From Sordaria brevicollis (lineage: Eukaryota > Ascomycota > Sordariomycetes > Sordariales > Sordariaceae), in the NCBI GenBank assembly GCA_033439795.1, contig JAUTDP010000001.1:992001-1056000 (forward strand): DNA of 64,000 bases, given 5' to 3'. A program made the translations under genes and the position numbers. The notes below the pieces were generated by a model. The model did no database searches and was not told the DNA's origin. It saw only the letters and a program-made list of their open reading frames with translations. This document shows, in pieces, positions 45,110 through 58,499 of this stretch. Each line of letters opens with the position of its first letter. The first letter of the stretch is position 1.

Positions 45110-48100
45110 ATTGGTGGAAGCGATGGTGTGTTGGATGGGTGTGGTTTGGTTGTTTGTCTGATAAAAAAAGAGATGATGGTGAGAGAAAGAGGAAGAGAGG
45201 GAGGCAATTTGGGAGAGAAGAGGGGGCAGGGAGTTTTTAAGATGGAGACGAGCACCACCTGGCAGCCCATTCCAGCCTTGTACCAAAGTACCTCGTCTGG
45301 TATCTCTTTCCCTTTTGGGGTGGATTGCTGGCCTTCGAGCTCAATCTCTGTTTGCCCCGCCCGCCTTCCCTTCTGTTCCGGGACCGAAGACATCAATCTT
45401 GTTGGATACACCCCACCTCTCATCCCTGCTCAGGGTACCCCTCTGGGTGGTCCTTGAAGGATCTTTCTGAACGATCGTGGCAGGGAAGGAGTGAGATACT
45501 TGGCAAATGCACCTATCTCTTCTCTCTGGCCAGGCGTGAGATGCTTGGGTGGCTGCGTTCTTCCTTTGAGTTTTGGAGCTTTCGCCCCAGGACGCCGTGG
45601 TGGAAACCTGGAGGGAACGATATAAGTGGAAGACTGCCGCTCCTCCAGTCCCTCTGCGTGTGCCGTTTGTTACTCTCCATTACATATCTGCCTTTCTCCC
45701 AACAACCTCCAGGCTCTATAGTAGAGGTATCATTGCGATCCCGTTCGCCAAATGCGATGCGAACTTTGTCTTGCGCCTCACCGGTCTCTTGCCTGTTGAA
45801 GCCATTCCCTTCACGTGATGCTCTTCCGAATGGTTCAACATTGCCGACATCGAGAACCCCATCCGACGTGAATTCCAAGGTGCGATCAACCGGCATCCCA
45901 AGCCCAACTGCGTCCAGACACAGTCTCCGCTGACTGTCTCGTCAAGGCAACGGAAGATAGAGTGAGCTCAAGCACCTGTTATGACGCTGACGGTGCGTGT
46001 ATACCGCGCGCTTGGTTCGTATTCCATGAAGAGATTGAAAGATCCCGTCCTAATGTCCATACTTCACAGTCACTGACTTTTCCGGTGCAAAACAGGGTCA
46101 CTTGACATTGGGTTTGGCAGTGGCACCCTCGCTCTGCCACCCAACAAGCGAGAAGGCTTCCGAGCCCGCCGTCCGTCGAATCCACCGTTCGTCGAATCCT
46201 CCGTTCGTCGAGTCCAACAGCCATCCGACAATTCTCCAAGCTGTATATCAACGAGCAGTACACGGACCCGGTCGACATGATCCCGTTACCTCGAGCACCT
46301 GGAGACCAGTTCCTGGTTAGCCCTTGCGGTTGAGCAATCTAGGTTCTTGCTGTTTCCAGTTTGAGTTACCTCTTTCTTGTGGTTGTTGAGGTTTTGTGAC
46401 TTCAGGATCCCATTCTGATCGAAGAGATGTTTGAGAAGTACAACGGAGGCAGGGGCACGGAGGAGATGTTTGATAGGCGCTATGGTGCCGTGGCTTCATG
46501 TGTTCGAAGGTGGGCAGAGTTGAACACTCGGTGGTCTTCATTGTTGTGAATGGAGTTCACTTGGTGGTTTCCTGGGTCTCCTGTTCTTGTTCTTCTTCTT
46601 CTTCTTCTTCTAGTCTTTCTGCTATTTGCAATCTTCAATCGAAACCTCTTACCAACGGCCCAATCTCCATGTTGACTTCGCCCACAAATTGCGGCATCGG
46701 AGTTGTACTACAAGATCCTAAGTGTTCGCACATTGTTTGCCCCTGCCTCCGCTAGGAACAGTCGGGCAATTTTGTTCCGTGATGTCCTTGCAAATAGACG
46801 CTAACCAAGACTCCCAGAGTCGTGGGTTCCTGGTTCCAGCTTGGCCTTTCTAGACCTTTGTACTTGAGTCTTTCTGTCCACATGAAGTCTGCACCAGGTA
46901 GGCTTCAGTCTAACGTCACCATGATCACTCAATAGATGAAGCTGATCCGGTTTACCGAGATCATCGTGTTTGGCAACACCTAACCTCAGGCAACCCCAAG
47001 CCCCCGCCTCGACAGCTCGAATCCATTCAAAGGAGACCAGGTTAAGACGAAATACATCTTCAGAGCAAGCCCTCTTTCTCGTCTTCATTTGAATACCTCT
47101 ACAGCCCGCGCCCCCGTTATCCCCATGCATTTTCTCCAAGTCGGTTCATCCCTCCTCCCTGGGCCCGGAGTGTCTCAACCGAACTTTCTCAAAGAGAACG
47201 CCAACAAGACAATTGTAAGAGAGATGAAACTTCCTATCCAACGCTATTCAAAAAGCTCAGCAACAGTTTGTTTGCACAGTTGGAAGTGGGACAAAAGGTC
47301 GAGTGTCCTGCCTCCCTCAGACGGCACGGGCTGGCAGTGTTATTGTCCGAGCTTGAGCAAGTTTTATCGGATGTTTGCTCTTTCCAGCCTTAAAAACAGG
47401 ACGGAGGTACTGACTTCTTGAGTTTGTGGATGAGTGGATCAGGGTTATAGTCGAGATGGAACACGGGATGTAAAGCAGGAGTGTCCTTCTCGGAGGAAAG
47501 GGGGGGAAAAGTTTGACGGGGAACAGGATGACCGGAAGTTGGGATACTCGAACAGGTGAGAATGGAAGTGAAATGGCACTTTCAGGTGTCCTTGATCTTA
47601 TGTTAGTTGCGTTGAAGACAGCTTGATCTGGCAAGACCGCTGGGTGTCCTCGATCTGGAAGCTTGGTGCACTTGAGCAGCGCAAGAGAAGACCAACTAGC
47701 GCGATTCGACTCTGCTTTCTTTACACTTCCTCGCTGCGTATGACCCCTCCAGCTTCCGCAAGAAGGACCAGGTCGAGTGAATCCAAACCCCCAAAGTGAA
47801 TGCCCGGTACAGGTACAACCGTCCAGTCTGCTTCTTCGGCCTACCTGCCTGCCCTGCCTGAAGCCCGCCGTCCACAACCGGGACGTACTTGTCCAAACTG
47901 ATCCCTCCATCCCGTAGAGTCTCCTCCCAAGGTCCAGACGACATTTGGCCAGCAAGGGTACCAACTTGTAGTTTGCTCCTTTCGTGGCATCTCCTCGCGT
48001 CCTTCGTCCCGTCTCAAATTTTGGGATCAAGATATGCCAAGGGCAGATGACTCCATTTGCTCGTTCTGTTGTCCCGGTGACGTTCTTTTCGATCAAAATC

Positions 48101-48390
48101 GCAAGGCAGCTTCCCGTCAACTTATCAGACGAACAGCAAACTCTGCAGCTGCGTTTGAACGCTCGCACAGCACACTCGTGGATCATCCTCGACCTGGCCA
48201 TCTATAAAATCTCTCCCGGTGACGCGGTTTTCTCTCCTCTTCTTCTACTTTTCTTCTTCAGCCATCACCACACTTGGAACTTGTGAGTCAAGAACAAGCA
48301 GTCAACAGTCCGCTCTCTCTTCTACCGCATACTAACCGAAGATCCTTCCACTGCTACAGCTACTCGACGAGGTTACGACTTCGTCCCCAA
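45110..48390. other. Intergenic, no supported gene
   Basis: Several frames of 60-290 codons occur, the longest on the minus strand at 47317-48201, but none shows domains, coding-type codon use or splice signals. A TTC run lies at about 46590-46612. The right end is the pyrimidine-rich leader of the next gene. Confidence 0.45.
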
Positions 48391-48391
48391 G

Positions 48392-48475
48392 GTAAGCATC
48401 TCGGCTTCTTTCCTTGTTTTATTTCTCAGACTGCTAACACTTTCAAGTTACCGCGCTTTTCTCTCTCCCATCCAG
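48392..48475 (+). other. Probable 5'-leader intron
   Basis: Donor GTAAGC, branch GCTAAC, acceptor CATCCAG, 84 nt, upstream of the ATG at 48588. A nearer AAG at 48447 is an alternative acceptor. Confidence 0.6.
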
Positions 48476-48587
48476 CAAGGGTGTCAACCTTCCCAACATC
48501 TCCGCCATCCCACCCCCGCCTCTCCTCGCCAGGAAGTCAGTCCGCTTTCCGGCCCCGACCACCACCACCTCCCCACCGGCCGCCACG

Positions 48588-49541
48588 ATGTGTTTTCGCA
48601 TCGAACTCTTTTGGCACTGCCACCTGGAGCACCTCGGGTGCATGGGCAAGATGGACAAGCTCACCGAGCAAGAGCCGCTTGCTCCCCAGTTCCAGGAGTG
48701 CGAGCAGGCCAAGGTGACCGGCCAGCGGTGCAGGGAGCCCAGGGTCACCCAGCAGCACCTGGCCATCTGCTGCGAGATGCACCACTCTCGGCGGATCCGG
48801 CAGCTCGAGGGGCTGTGGAAGGACGAGTGGAAGAACCAAGTGTTCGACCATTTCGCCCGGAAGCAGCACCTCTCGGACCGCGAGAAGGTGGAGTGGCAGC
48901 GGGCCCGCGACTTTCAGAAGGAGCGGTGGACCCAGTTCCAGGAGGCGCTGCTGGAGGTGTACGTCCAGTTCGGCAACCGGCTGAACGCCGCCGTCGTGGG
49001 AGCCCTCCACAGGACTCTCTACGAGCGCATTGAGCAGACCATGCTCATGTTCGTCGAGTCGGTGCGCCGCCAGTGCATCCTCGAGCCGGAGTCCCGTGAG
49101 CGTGCCCGGAAGGAAGCCGCTGCCGCCGCCGCCGCCATCGCCGCCGCTTCTGGTCTCCCGCCCCCTCCCATCCCGCCAAGAAGCACCAGAAGAAGGCAGA
49201 GGTCGACTTCTGTCCAGCACCACCAGCTGCCGAGGATCCAGCAGGCCCTGGTTCAGATGTCGTTGTCTGGTCCCGCTGGTGGTTCGGCCCCAGCCCAGAC
49301 TCCCGCTCGCCCTCTTCCTCCGACTCCGACTCCGACTCCCGCCGCCGGTCAAGCTGGCTCCTCCTCCTCTTCTGCCTCGTCCGTGGTTGCTCGTGACGAC
49401 GACGCTGCGGCGATCGCTGCAGTCGCGTCTGTCGAGCATGCCTTCCGCGCTCCCTCTCCCGCCCCCTCGTCTTCTGATGAGGCCAGCGACACCGACAGCG
49501 ACTCCGACTCCGACGCCACCGTGCTCGGCGAGGACTTGTAA
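48588..49541 (+). CDS. Hypothetical protein with Cys/His-rich N terminus
   Basis: 317 residues, single coding exon with strongly C-biased codons like those of the highly expressed ABCF gene. Residues 1-65 hold many Cys and His (C2, H10, C11, H12, H15, C18, C38, C48, C61, C62), a possible metal-binding region though not a zinc-finger spacing I know. Residues about 70-185 are helical, charged and Trp-rich (GLWKDEWKNQVFDHF), followed by an Ala run. The last 120 residues are disordered: Pro/Thr repeats, Ser runs and an acidic Asp-Ser repeat near the end. No membrane segment. The ATG follows GCCACG, a fair context. Function unknown. Confidence 0.75.
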   Translation: MCFRIELFWHCHLEHLGCMGKMDKLTEQEPLAPQFQECEQAKVTGQRCREPRVTQQHLAICCEMHHSRRIRQLEGLWKDEWKNQVFDHFARKQHLSDREKVEWQRARDFQKERWTQFQEALLEVYVQFGNRLNAAVVGALHRTLYERIEQTMLMFVESVRRQCILEPESRERARKEAAAAAAAIAAASGLPPPPIPPRSTRRRQRSTSVQHHQLPRIQQALVQMSLSGPAGGSAPAQTPARPLPPTPTPTPAAGQAGSSSSSASSVVARDDDAAAIAAVASVEHAFRAPSPAPSSSDEASDTDSDSDSDATVLGEDL

Positions 49542-50371
49542 GACCTCGCGGTCTACAAGAATCGCCCCCATCGTCCCGGGACCAGCGATCAGACGGGCAA
49601 CAACAGTGCTCCCAAAGACCTGGGGTTCAAAGTGCTGCAAACAGGCACATACAACAGTGCTCCTAAAGACCTTGGACTCAAGCGCTGCAAACAGGCATCA
49701 TCGCCCCCAAAGACCTGGGACCCGGCGTCTAACGGGCTGAAAAAACGACTCCTTTTAAGACCTGGAGCAACGTGATGAAGGGCAACCTCTTTAGCACTCC
49801 CCTGAAGTCCCCGGGTGTGAGGAAGTTTTTTGTGGGCTATAAGACGCACTCGAAAACCCGAGTTCTTGCGTGTCACAGGGTTGAAAAAACGTGCCTGAAG
49901 TCCCAGGACAAGCGTGCAGGGCTATACTTACCTACCCTATGAGCTGCCGGGGAATATTAGGTGTATACTGACCTTTTTAGCACTCCCCTGAAGACCCTGG
50001 GCGAGGAAGTTTGATGGGCAAAGTCACTCTGCGTGATTACCGCTCACTGAAATTGGACCCGGGTGCAGCGATGTATGGGTTGAAAAAACGTTCCCGAAGA
50101 TGGCCTGGGTAGACGTGTTTCAGGGCATACGTGGTCGTGGTATTTCAACGGATGGCCGGTGCTGGTTGTCTTGGTGGATGCCAGGGAGTTGGGATGTGGA
50201 CAGGATTGGGAATCTCGATGGCGTCAGATGAACTAGGTCTTTGGATTTGGTTCGCGAGGACAGTTGATGAGGCCCCTGAAAGTTTGCGATTCCGTACTTG
50301 TTTGCAGAGGAGGATATCGGTTCGAGGTTGAGGTTATTTCGTCGTTTTACCGGCTGCTCATGATGGTCTTC

Positions 50372-50423
50372 GGGCAGGATCCCGCGATACTCTCATCCTT
50401 TGACGCGTTGGGAGGCGCTGATA
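50372..50423 (+). repeat. 52-bp direct repeat, copy 1
   Basis: Begins CGGGCAGGATCCCGCGATA and ends GGGAGGCGCTGAT; about 90% identical to 50546-50597. Confidence 0.85.
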
Positions 50424-50545
50424 ACACTGAGACTTGCTTTTGATCTTTGCCTTGGACTCTGGATTTTGCTGCTGAGGATTTGGTTCTTTCGGAGTTTGTG
50501 GTGCTCGGGTTTTCTATGGTCTTGGAAGCTTCTCACAAAGGCCAA

Positions 50546-50597
50546 CGGGCAGGATCCCGCGATAATCTCATGTTATGACGCGTTGGGAGGCGCTGAT
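50546..50597 (+). repeat. 52-bp direct repeat, copy 2
   Basis: Same length as copy 1, offset 174 bp. The differences lie in the middle section. Confidence 0.85.
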
Positions 50598-51911
50598 GAC
50601 AGTCTGGGTTCTGCTCACGGTGTTCCACTGCTTCGGACTCTTGAGGTTCATGTTTTTATGCTGGATTGGGAGTTCAGGGTGAACGGTTTTCGTTGGAGTT
50701 CAAGGTTGATACCCCTGGGTTGATGAATTGATCTTCTTCTGGTTCTGGGCTGCGCTTGACTGTTCCACTTGGTGACTTGATGCTTGCTGTGAATGTGCTT
50801 GTTGTGTTTGTGCCCTTTCTGGTGTCCGTGAAGCTCTGCTTTCAAGGTTTCTGCTAGCTTTTTAACCCACAACTCACAGCTGCAAAAAGGTAGAGGCATG
50901 CACGGTGTCTGAAAGGCTCTCGCTAGTGGAAAAGGGCACAGTTAGATGGATTCACCACTTGAGCTTTAGCTCTGAAGAAACCAGTAAACGGGAGGTGTTT
51001 CTGTTAGCAAAGAGACTCCAAGTTCCAGCCCGTATCTTTGCCGATCAACCTAAGAGCCGTTGGGATGCATCTTGAAAGAGGCTCTGTGGCAGGAGACCTG
51101 GGAAGCACAGCACTTAGGTACTCATCGTAAGTCTGGAACTGACCAGGTCTGTAGTGCAACGCTTAGAGAGGCAGGCTTGTTCCATCGCCTTTGGCTTGCT
51201 TGTCTCTAGAGGCGCAGTGTATTGCTCCATGATAAGTGGGAGGCCTTGGGTACGTCTATTCTACACTTAGGGAGAGGGAGAACGGTCAACGGTGCCATCA
51301 TTGTCGGTCTGTCATGGGGATGGACCATGGGCTATGGGCTAGAGGTATGGACAGGTTGGCTTCCACTTTTCTCTCTCTGGCCTCCAGTTTCTCCTCAAAC
51401 TGCCCGTTGAGGTTGTGTCAAGAACTCGAAGGGAGAAGCACAGAAGAGAAAGCAGCATGAATAGTACCAGTGATCCCAGCCGGTTCGAACAGTGCCGTTA
51501 CCAGACCTCTATTGGCCCCAGCTCTGTCGTTGGGATAGGCCATGGGCTATGGGCCGACAGGCTTCTCTCTCTGTGGCTTCTTTATCCATGTCCTCCTCGG
51601 TTCCCTTCCATTGCTTGCTTCTCGTTATATCCTTAGCGGAAAAATCGGGCGGTCATCTAGTCCAGGAGGGGGGCTTCTGGGTTAGACTTGTGTTAAATCC
51701 TGAAATGGTATCTAGCCCAGATTTGAAATCTAGCCTAGATGATTAAGGAGTGCCTTTGATTGGTCTATTTTATTTTGATCTTTGAGCCCTATAAATATGC
51801 GCTAAAAATTCTATATTTTAGTATATGCTTATAGCGGTTATACGCCCGAGTACGGACCACTACTACGTAGCCCTTAAATATAATCGCTATATATAAATAA
51901 CCCAAGGCCTA

Positions 51912-52060
51912 TTATAGCGGTTATATTATAATATTTAAAATTAAACGTTAATATACCCAGTTTTAGCGACCGTTTATAGCGGTTATATTATAACGCTTAA
52001 AATTAAACGCTAATATACCTAATTTTAGCGACCGTTTATAGCGGTTATATTATAATATAC
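51912..52060 (+). repeat. 62-bp tandem repeat
   Basis: The unit begins TTATAGCGGTTATATTATAA. Starts at about 51912, 51974 and 52036 give two full copies and a partial third. Differences are mainly transitions. Confidence 0.85.
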
Positions 52061-53215
52061 GTAGGGGTATTCTATTATACCCGTAATTAATTATAAAGGT
52101 CGTTGTAATAGTAACCCTACTCCTATATAGGATAAAATAAAATTATTATTAAATTATAATATAGTAGTAATAAAATAGAATATATAAAATAAGAATAAAG
52201 TATAATATAATATAGATTCGAATAATTTGGATAATCCGTTTTTTTTCTAATGCGTATTAATAAATTTGGTATTATCGCTAAGTACGATTAAATTAGTAAG
52301 GGGTAGAATGTAATTTAATAAGTGTTTAATATAATATAATATAAACCCTTAGACCGAATGAAATATATACCGTTTGTATAAAATTAGGCGGAAGGATGTA
52401 TTTTAATAAATATTAAAGCCGTTTTAGAAATATTTAATACGGTAATATATAATACATTCTTAGAAGAATTTAATAGGGTTAATAAATTCGTTAATAATTA
52501 AATTATCTAAATTATCGTATATAGTATAATAATTATTAAAAGGGAAGCCGCTATAGCCTTTCTTACTACGTTTAATAGTATTCCAACCGCTTTTAATATA
52601 GCCGGTAGGTATATTATTAGCGGTAGGACTATTAACTATATTTAATTATATACCCGACAATATATTTTATATTATACCCGAAGGTATATTATTACCGGAA
52701 GTAGCGGTTAAAGCGGCAATAATAGTAATTCGAATTTGAAATTATATATTAATTTAATTGGGGTCGGGAATAATTAATACCTATCGTTTAAAAATAGTAC
52801 TTTTAATATTACGAATAAAATTAGTACGCTATAAAGGTATCGAAATATTAATAGGTTAATTTTAATTAATATTACGTACTTTCGAAGTAATAGTATCTTT
52901 AATAAACGAAGGTTATTTATAGAGTTTTTTACCGGGAGGTAATATAGTAGAGGGAGTAATCGAAGCGGGGATAATAAACGGTTTAAATAATTTTACCGGG
53001 TTTGGTCGAAATTCGAATTATTTTAGGGGGGAAGATATAAATTGAAGGGTATTAAAATTAATAAATAGTAGAGCCGGTTTAAAGGTTAAGTAGGGAATTA
53101 ATAATAAGGGAAGAGTTAATAATAAAGGGGGAGTTAATAATAAAAGGGGGGGCGGTAATAATATTAATAATAATATAATTTAATTGGCGCCTTTAATCTA
53201 TTTAATAATATTAGC

Positions 53216-53384
53216 GTCGACTTTAGTTTATTTATTTTATTTTAATTATTATTTAATTTATTTACTTTATTTTAATTATTATTTAATTTATTTATTTTAT
53301 TCCGCTTATTTAGCTTATTTACTTTATTCTAATTATTATTTAATTTACTTATTTTACTCCGTTTATTTAATTTATTTTATTAAG
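53216..53384 (+). repeat. Imperfect TTTATTTTA-rich tandem repeat
   Basis: About 35-50 base units containing TTTAATTATTATTTAATTTA, repeated about four times. Confidence 0.7.
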
Positions 53385-56300
53385 TAGTAATATTCCTCCG
53401 CCGCTTTTTTTATCTTTTCCTCCTCTTTTTCGATTTTACAACGTTTTTTAGCCTTCTTAGCTTCCTTACGACAGCGGATACGAACTTTATACTATTTATA
53501 CTCCTATTTTAATTTAAATTTCTTTTATTCCTATTTTTAGTAAATTTTATCGACCGATTGCTTTAAGAAGCCGAGTTTCTCTACTTATATTGGGTAATTA
53601 TCGGTATACTTAGTAGCTAAGTTAATATCTATAAATAATTAATAATATTCGTCGGGTAAGTTAGGGTTATTTTAAAGTTTGGCCAATTCCTTTATATAAA
53701 CCTTATCGAAATTTACTTCGGTAATTTAAGGTAGCGGGGTCGGTTCCTTAAGCGACGACGATAATAAAGCTTTATTAATCGATAGTAATTTTATAAATAC
53801 TTTTATACTAGACTTTTTAAATAATTTATTAAAACGGCGTATTAATTATTTAATTTTATTACGTCGTTGTAATTATATTATAATACTTTATCCGATTCTA
53901 TTAATTTCGATATATAACTGGTTTAATTTATTAAATTCGTTTTATTAAATAAGACTTTTTTCGTATTTACGAAATTCATTTTAAATATTACAGCGAATAG
54001 TATTTTCGATAGCATTTTTAGCGGCGGGTATATATATTAATCGTATAGGTTACTTCTCGACAACGGTAGACTCGATAATAGGCGATTCGATGATAAACGA
54101 TTCGATAATAGGCTATTTCTCGATAATAAATTGTTTTTCGATAATAAGCGACTCGATAACGGAAACCGGCTTATTTATCCTCTATTCTTATAATATTTTA
54201 ATTATAGCCTCAATGCGGGCCGATAGTATACCTTCGTTCAAATCAACGATTTTAATAATACGAAGACCGATTTAATAAATTTTAATATCCTTATCGTACT
54301 CTTTGAGAAACGTTATAATTAAATATATTTTATAATTGAATTTTGCAATTATAAAATTACCTTTTAATCCTTTAAATACGGTTTTAAGGGTAATTTCGGG
54401 CTTTTTTTCTATAAGTATTTTTTTAATAGGCTTTTAAATAAGAATAAGCAATTTAATAATAAGCGATTTTTCGATAATAGGTAGATCTTCGGCAGGCTTT
54501 TAAATAGGAATATTAATAATAGGAGTAAGTTTTAATTTCTATACGCCTAATTCGGGTAGGGTAATTAGTATAATTTTTATCGATAATATTAATCGTTTAG
54601 GTAACGCTAAACGAATTTTCTTTTTTAAGGTCGGTAATTTAAATAATTTAATAAAAATAATTTTGGGCTTAGCGGCCTTCTATATAGTATCGGGTAATAT
54701 TACGCTTAAAAAGTTAAATCCGGGTATATTATTTATATCAGTATTAGAAGTAATTAATAGGATGCCGAATAGGTTAATTTATATACGCCGAATAAATTAA
54801 ATACCTTTAGCTAATAATTTATTAAAATTATAAGCGTCCTTTTTAGCTTTATTAATATAATTTATTAATTCTACTCTACTATTAATTACGAACGGATCTT
54901 AATATTATTCCCGAAGTTAATTCTAAAAGCGTATTTTTTCTAAATTAGATATAATTAATACCTTAATACTCGCGGGCCGCTTCTTAGCGCTTAATTACTA
55001 TTATTATTCTTATTGCGATAGCGGCGGCGGCTATTTTAATTATTTTGGCTGCAGCGGCGGCATTATCGGGGATTTAGTGTATACCCGCTTTAAAATAGGT
55101 TTTAGCTCCCCTTCGGGAGAATTATTTAATTTATAATCTTGCTCTATAAATAACGGAGAATTAATTCGAAAAAATATCCTTCTATATTCGTCCGTAAATA
55201 AATCCTCTAATTATATACTAATAATAGTAATTGTATTATTATTATTATCGTTTATAATTAATATAACGTCGGGTTAACTATTAGTAGAAATAAACGAATT
55301 AAATAACGAAGTAGGAATAGGCGGCGGGGAGTATAATATTAGACTTATTTATATCTAATATTTAATTAAATTAATTTATAACTCTACGGCGGGGATAATT
55401 TATATAAGCTCTTACTAATAGAACGTATCGATTTCGATATCTTTAAGTAGAAGGTAAATATTTATTTTATTAAACCAATTATAAGTAATTTCGCGATTCT
55501 TTAATAATTTTAACTACCGCTTATTCTTATACTTCTATTTAATAAGCTATAAATTTAATTTATTTATATATAAACGTTCGAATATATATACAATGGCTAT
55601 TTCTTTAAATATTATAGTTAAAACAACCCGTAAATAATAAAATCGAAGCGAAGTATAGTCGAGGAAGTTTTATTCCTAATTTAAATATATAGCGATATAC
55701 GAGAATAAATAGGAATATAATTAGCCGTCTAACCGAATTAATATTTAATTATTAGTATAAATAATATCTTTTTCTTCGAAGTAATAGTCGTTATCGAAGT
55801 CGGCCTAGTTAAAATAAAACCGGAAATTATCGGAGAAATTTCTAACCCAATTAATAATAGTTTTATATATACAATTCCAAAGAAACTCCTATTTAATAAC
55901 GTCCGTACTTTCGTTAATATATATATAAAATTAATAGAATATTTCGCTTAATATCGAAATTTCCGGAAAGACAGTATGCGTAATAAAAGTCGATAATAAA
56001 GTAGAGTAAAATACGAAATAAACCTTACGGTTTAAATTATCGATTTTATTCTTTATACGAATTATTTCGTTAAAATCGGGTATATTAAAGTCGTATTATT
56101 AAATAATATTTATAAGGCGGAATTATATATTTTAATTAAAGATTCGTAAATAATTGGTTTATACGAAGGGGAGGAAAGCATCCGGGTATATTTTTTAAAA
56201 TCGATTATCGAATAATACTTATTAATATTATATATTAATTAATTAATAAATAATTGAATATATATTTATTTAATCGCAGCCTTCTCCCTTTTACTTTTTA

Positions 56301-58499
56301 AAATTAATTTACCGTAATTCGCCTTCCTTTAATAGGAGGGTTCGGGCATTAGGTTTTAGGGGGTACGGGGTACTAACGGCCGTAGCGGTCGTTAATTTAA
56401 CGCAAGGGTTTAATATTACCGACGTATAGAATTAACTCTAGAGCGAATTATAGAAGGGGCTATAGAACCGGCTATAAATATAATTATTAGCGATTGTATA
56501 AATATTATTTAAAATTGGGTTTAAATTTTTAATTATAATTAAATAAATATTAGCGTTTATTAAATAATATAATTAATATATCGATATTAGGGCCGTATAT
56601 AATTATAAACCTATTTTTATATTTATTACGCCCGCTTTATATTTATATTTAATATTAGTAACGCTATTAATAAAGCGAAACGGTAGCGGGGGGCTACTTT
56701 TATTATCGTTGGTTATAATAATTAAAATAATTTAATTAATTAATAATTAAGATAAGCAGGGAATTTTAAATATAAATATAATAGAAATCCTACCGCGGTC
56801 ACTATATTAAAGTTCCTTTAGTTTCTATTGTATACCGGCGATTTAGAAAGAAATCGTATTAATAATTTTTTAAAAGAATCGACTAAATTTAATATAGAAT
56901 ATAAAAGATTTATATATTGCGTACCGTATACCGCGTTAATTACCTAGCGTAACCGCTTTAATTACTTCGCGTTATTATCCCGTCTTTTAATAAATTTACC
57001 TAATAGAACTATATATAAGTAAATATCGTATAAGTAAATATTATTATTTAGTAGGGTTTGGGTTAGGCTATTAAAATTAAATAGAAGTCGTTTTTCGAAT
57101 TTATTTTTACTATTTATTTATTAATACGTCGCGATATTATAATAAGAAAGTAAAGAGGGTTTTTTGCGTTAAAGTTATATTTTAATAGTAGGAAGTAGCA
57201 TTTAAATATTTAAGTATTCGAGAACCCTATTATCGAAAAAGCGCCGGAAATAGAATAATTAGAAGATGCGGAATTCAGTTAAAATATATTTATAACGGAT
57301 TTAATTTCGCTATCGGTAAATAAAGACGCTGAATTATAAGAAATAATCGAATAGTTCGTATTAAACGAAAGTAATAACGAAAATATAGGTAGAAGTACGG
57401 ATATAATAGAAGGTATTAAATAATTTAATATAACCGGTCTAAATTATTCGCTATCGCCGGTAATAGAAGATTAGGAGGCGGACTTTATCGAAGATTATTT
57501 TAATAAAAAAGAATATAAATTAATAACTATTTTACAACGAAGTATAATATAGGATAAAATTAATATTGTATTTTAATAATTATTAATATCGAAGAGATTT
57601 AAGAAGGCGAATTCGGGGATATCGTAGCCTAAATCGACCACTTTAATATATTATTTAATAATATATTAAGTATTAATAATTACGAAAATTGTATTATCGT
57701 TACGATAAAACCCGAACTATTTAACGAAATTAATTTAATTATTAAAAATAGCGCCGAAAATAAAAAAGTCGAAGAAGGCCCGATATTAATTATATTATAA
57801 GTAGAAAACGATATCTTTAAACTAATACCTACGCGATAGAATAAATTTATTAAATTAATAAAATTTGAAATAGGAATAATAATTCTAATAAATTTATTAG
57901 GTTTTAGTCGGATAATATAGATAACGTTGCGCGAAACCCTATATTTTATTCGTAATATCGAAGGCCGAATATTAAAAAATATATAGCGCCTATTACTATA
58001 ATTATTAATATTACTAAAAAAGATACGAAATTATATACTAATAATAGATATATAAGAGGCCGATATCCCTTTTAATATTTTTAAAATATTAACGTTACCG
58101 GTAAATTTAAAAGACGACGAGCATTATAAAATTGAAGCGATATATATTAAAATAAAAATAAAAAAAGTAATAAATATTATAAAGAAGGGAAGTAGGATTG
58201 GAGTTCGAATTAAAGTAAAATTAAGGAAATTAAACGAATAGGATATTATTAATATAAACTTCGATATTCTACTACCCCTATAAACGACGATACTAATATT
58301 TTTCGATTTACTTTCTTTATTTCGTAACGTTATAACTTTTAATATTAATAAACGCGCTTATTCGGGTCCCGGTTATTTTATTAATATACTTCGCGAATTC
58401 TTCGAATTATAAGTATAGCTATCGTTAATATAATCTACATTTAATCGATACGTATATATTATTCTCAACCCGGACGATAATACCGCTTCTATATATATC

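Larger units (their letters stand above)
49542..51759. other. Intergenic with decayed direct repeats
   Basis: GGGTTGAAAAAACG-type motifs recur at about 49736, 49879 and 50079. Sentences of about 30 bases containing AAAGACCTGGG recur at 49610-49710. A 52-bp pair is listed separately. Two imperfect copies of a CCATGGGCTATGGGC segment lie near 51323 and 51540. No supported gene. Confidence 0.55.

Noticed and set aside
47317..48201. Minus-strand frame of 294 codons
   Set aside because: Codon use and composition look random; no membrane segments or conserved motif.
48537..49640. Minus-strand frame of 367 codons
   Set aside because: Antisense of the 317-residue plus-strand gene, which has better start context, leader intron and codon use.
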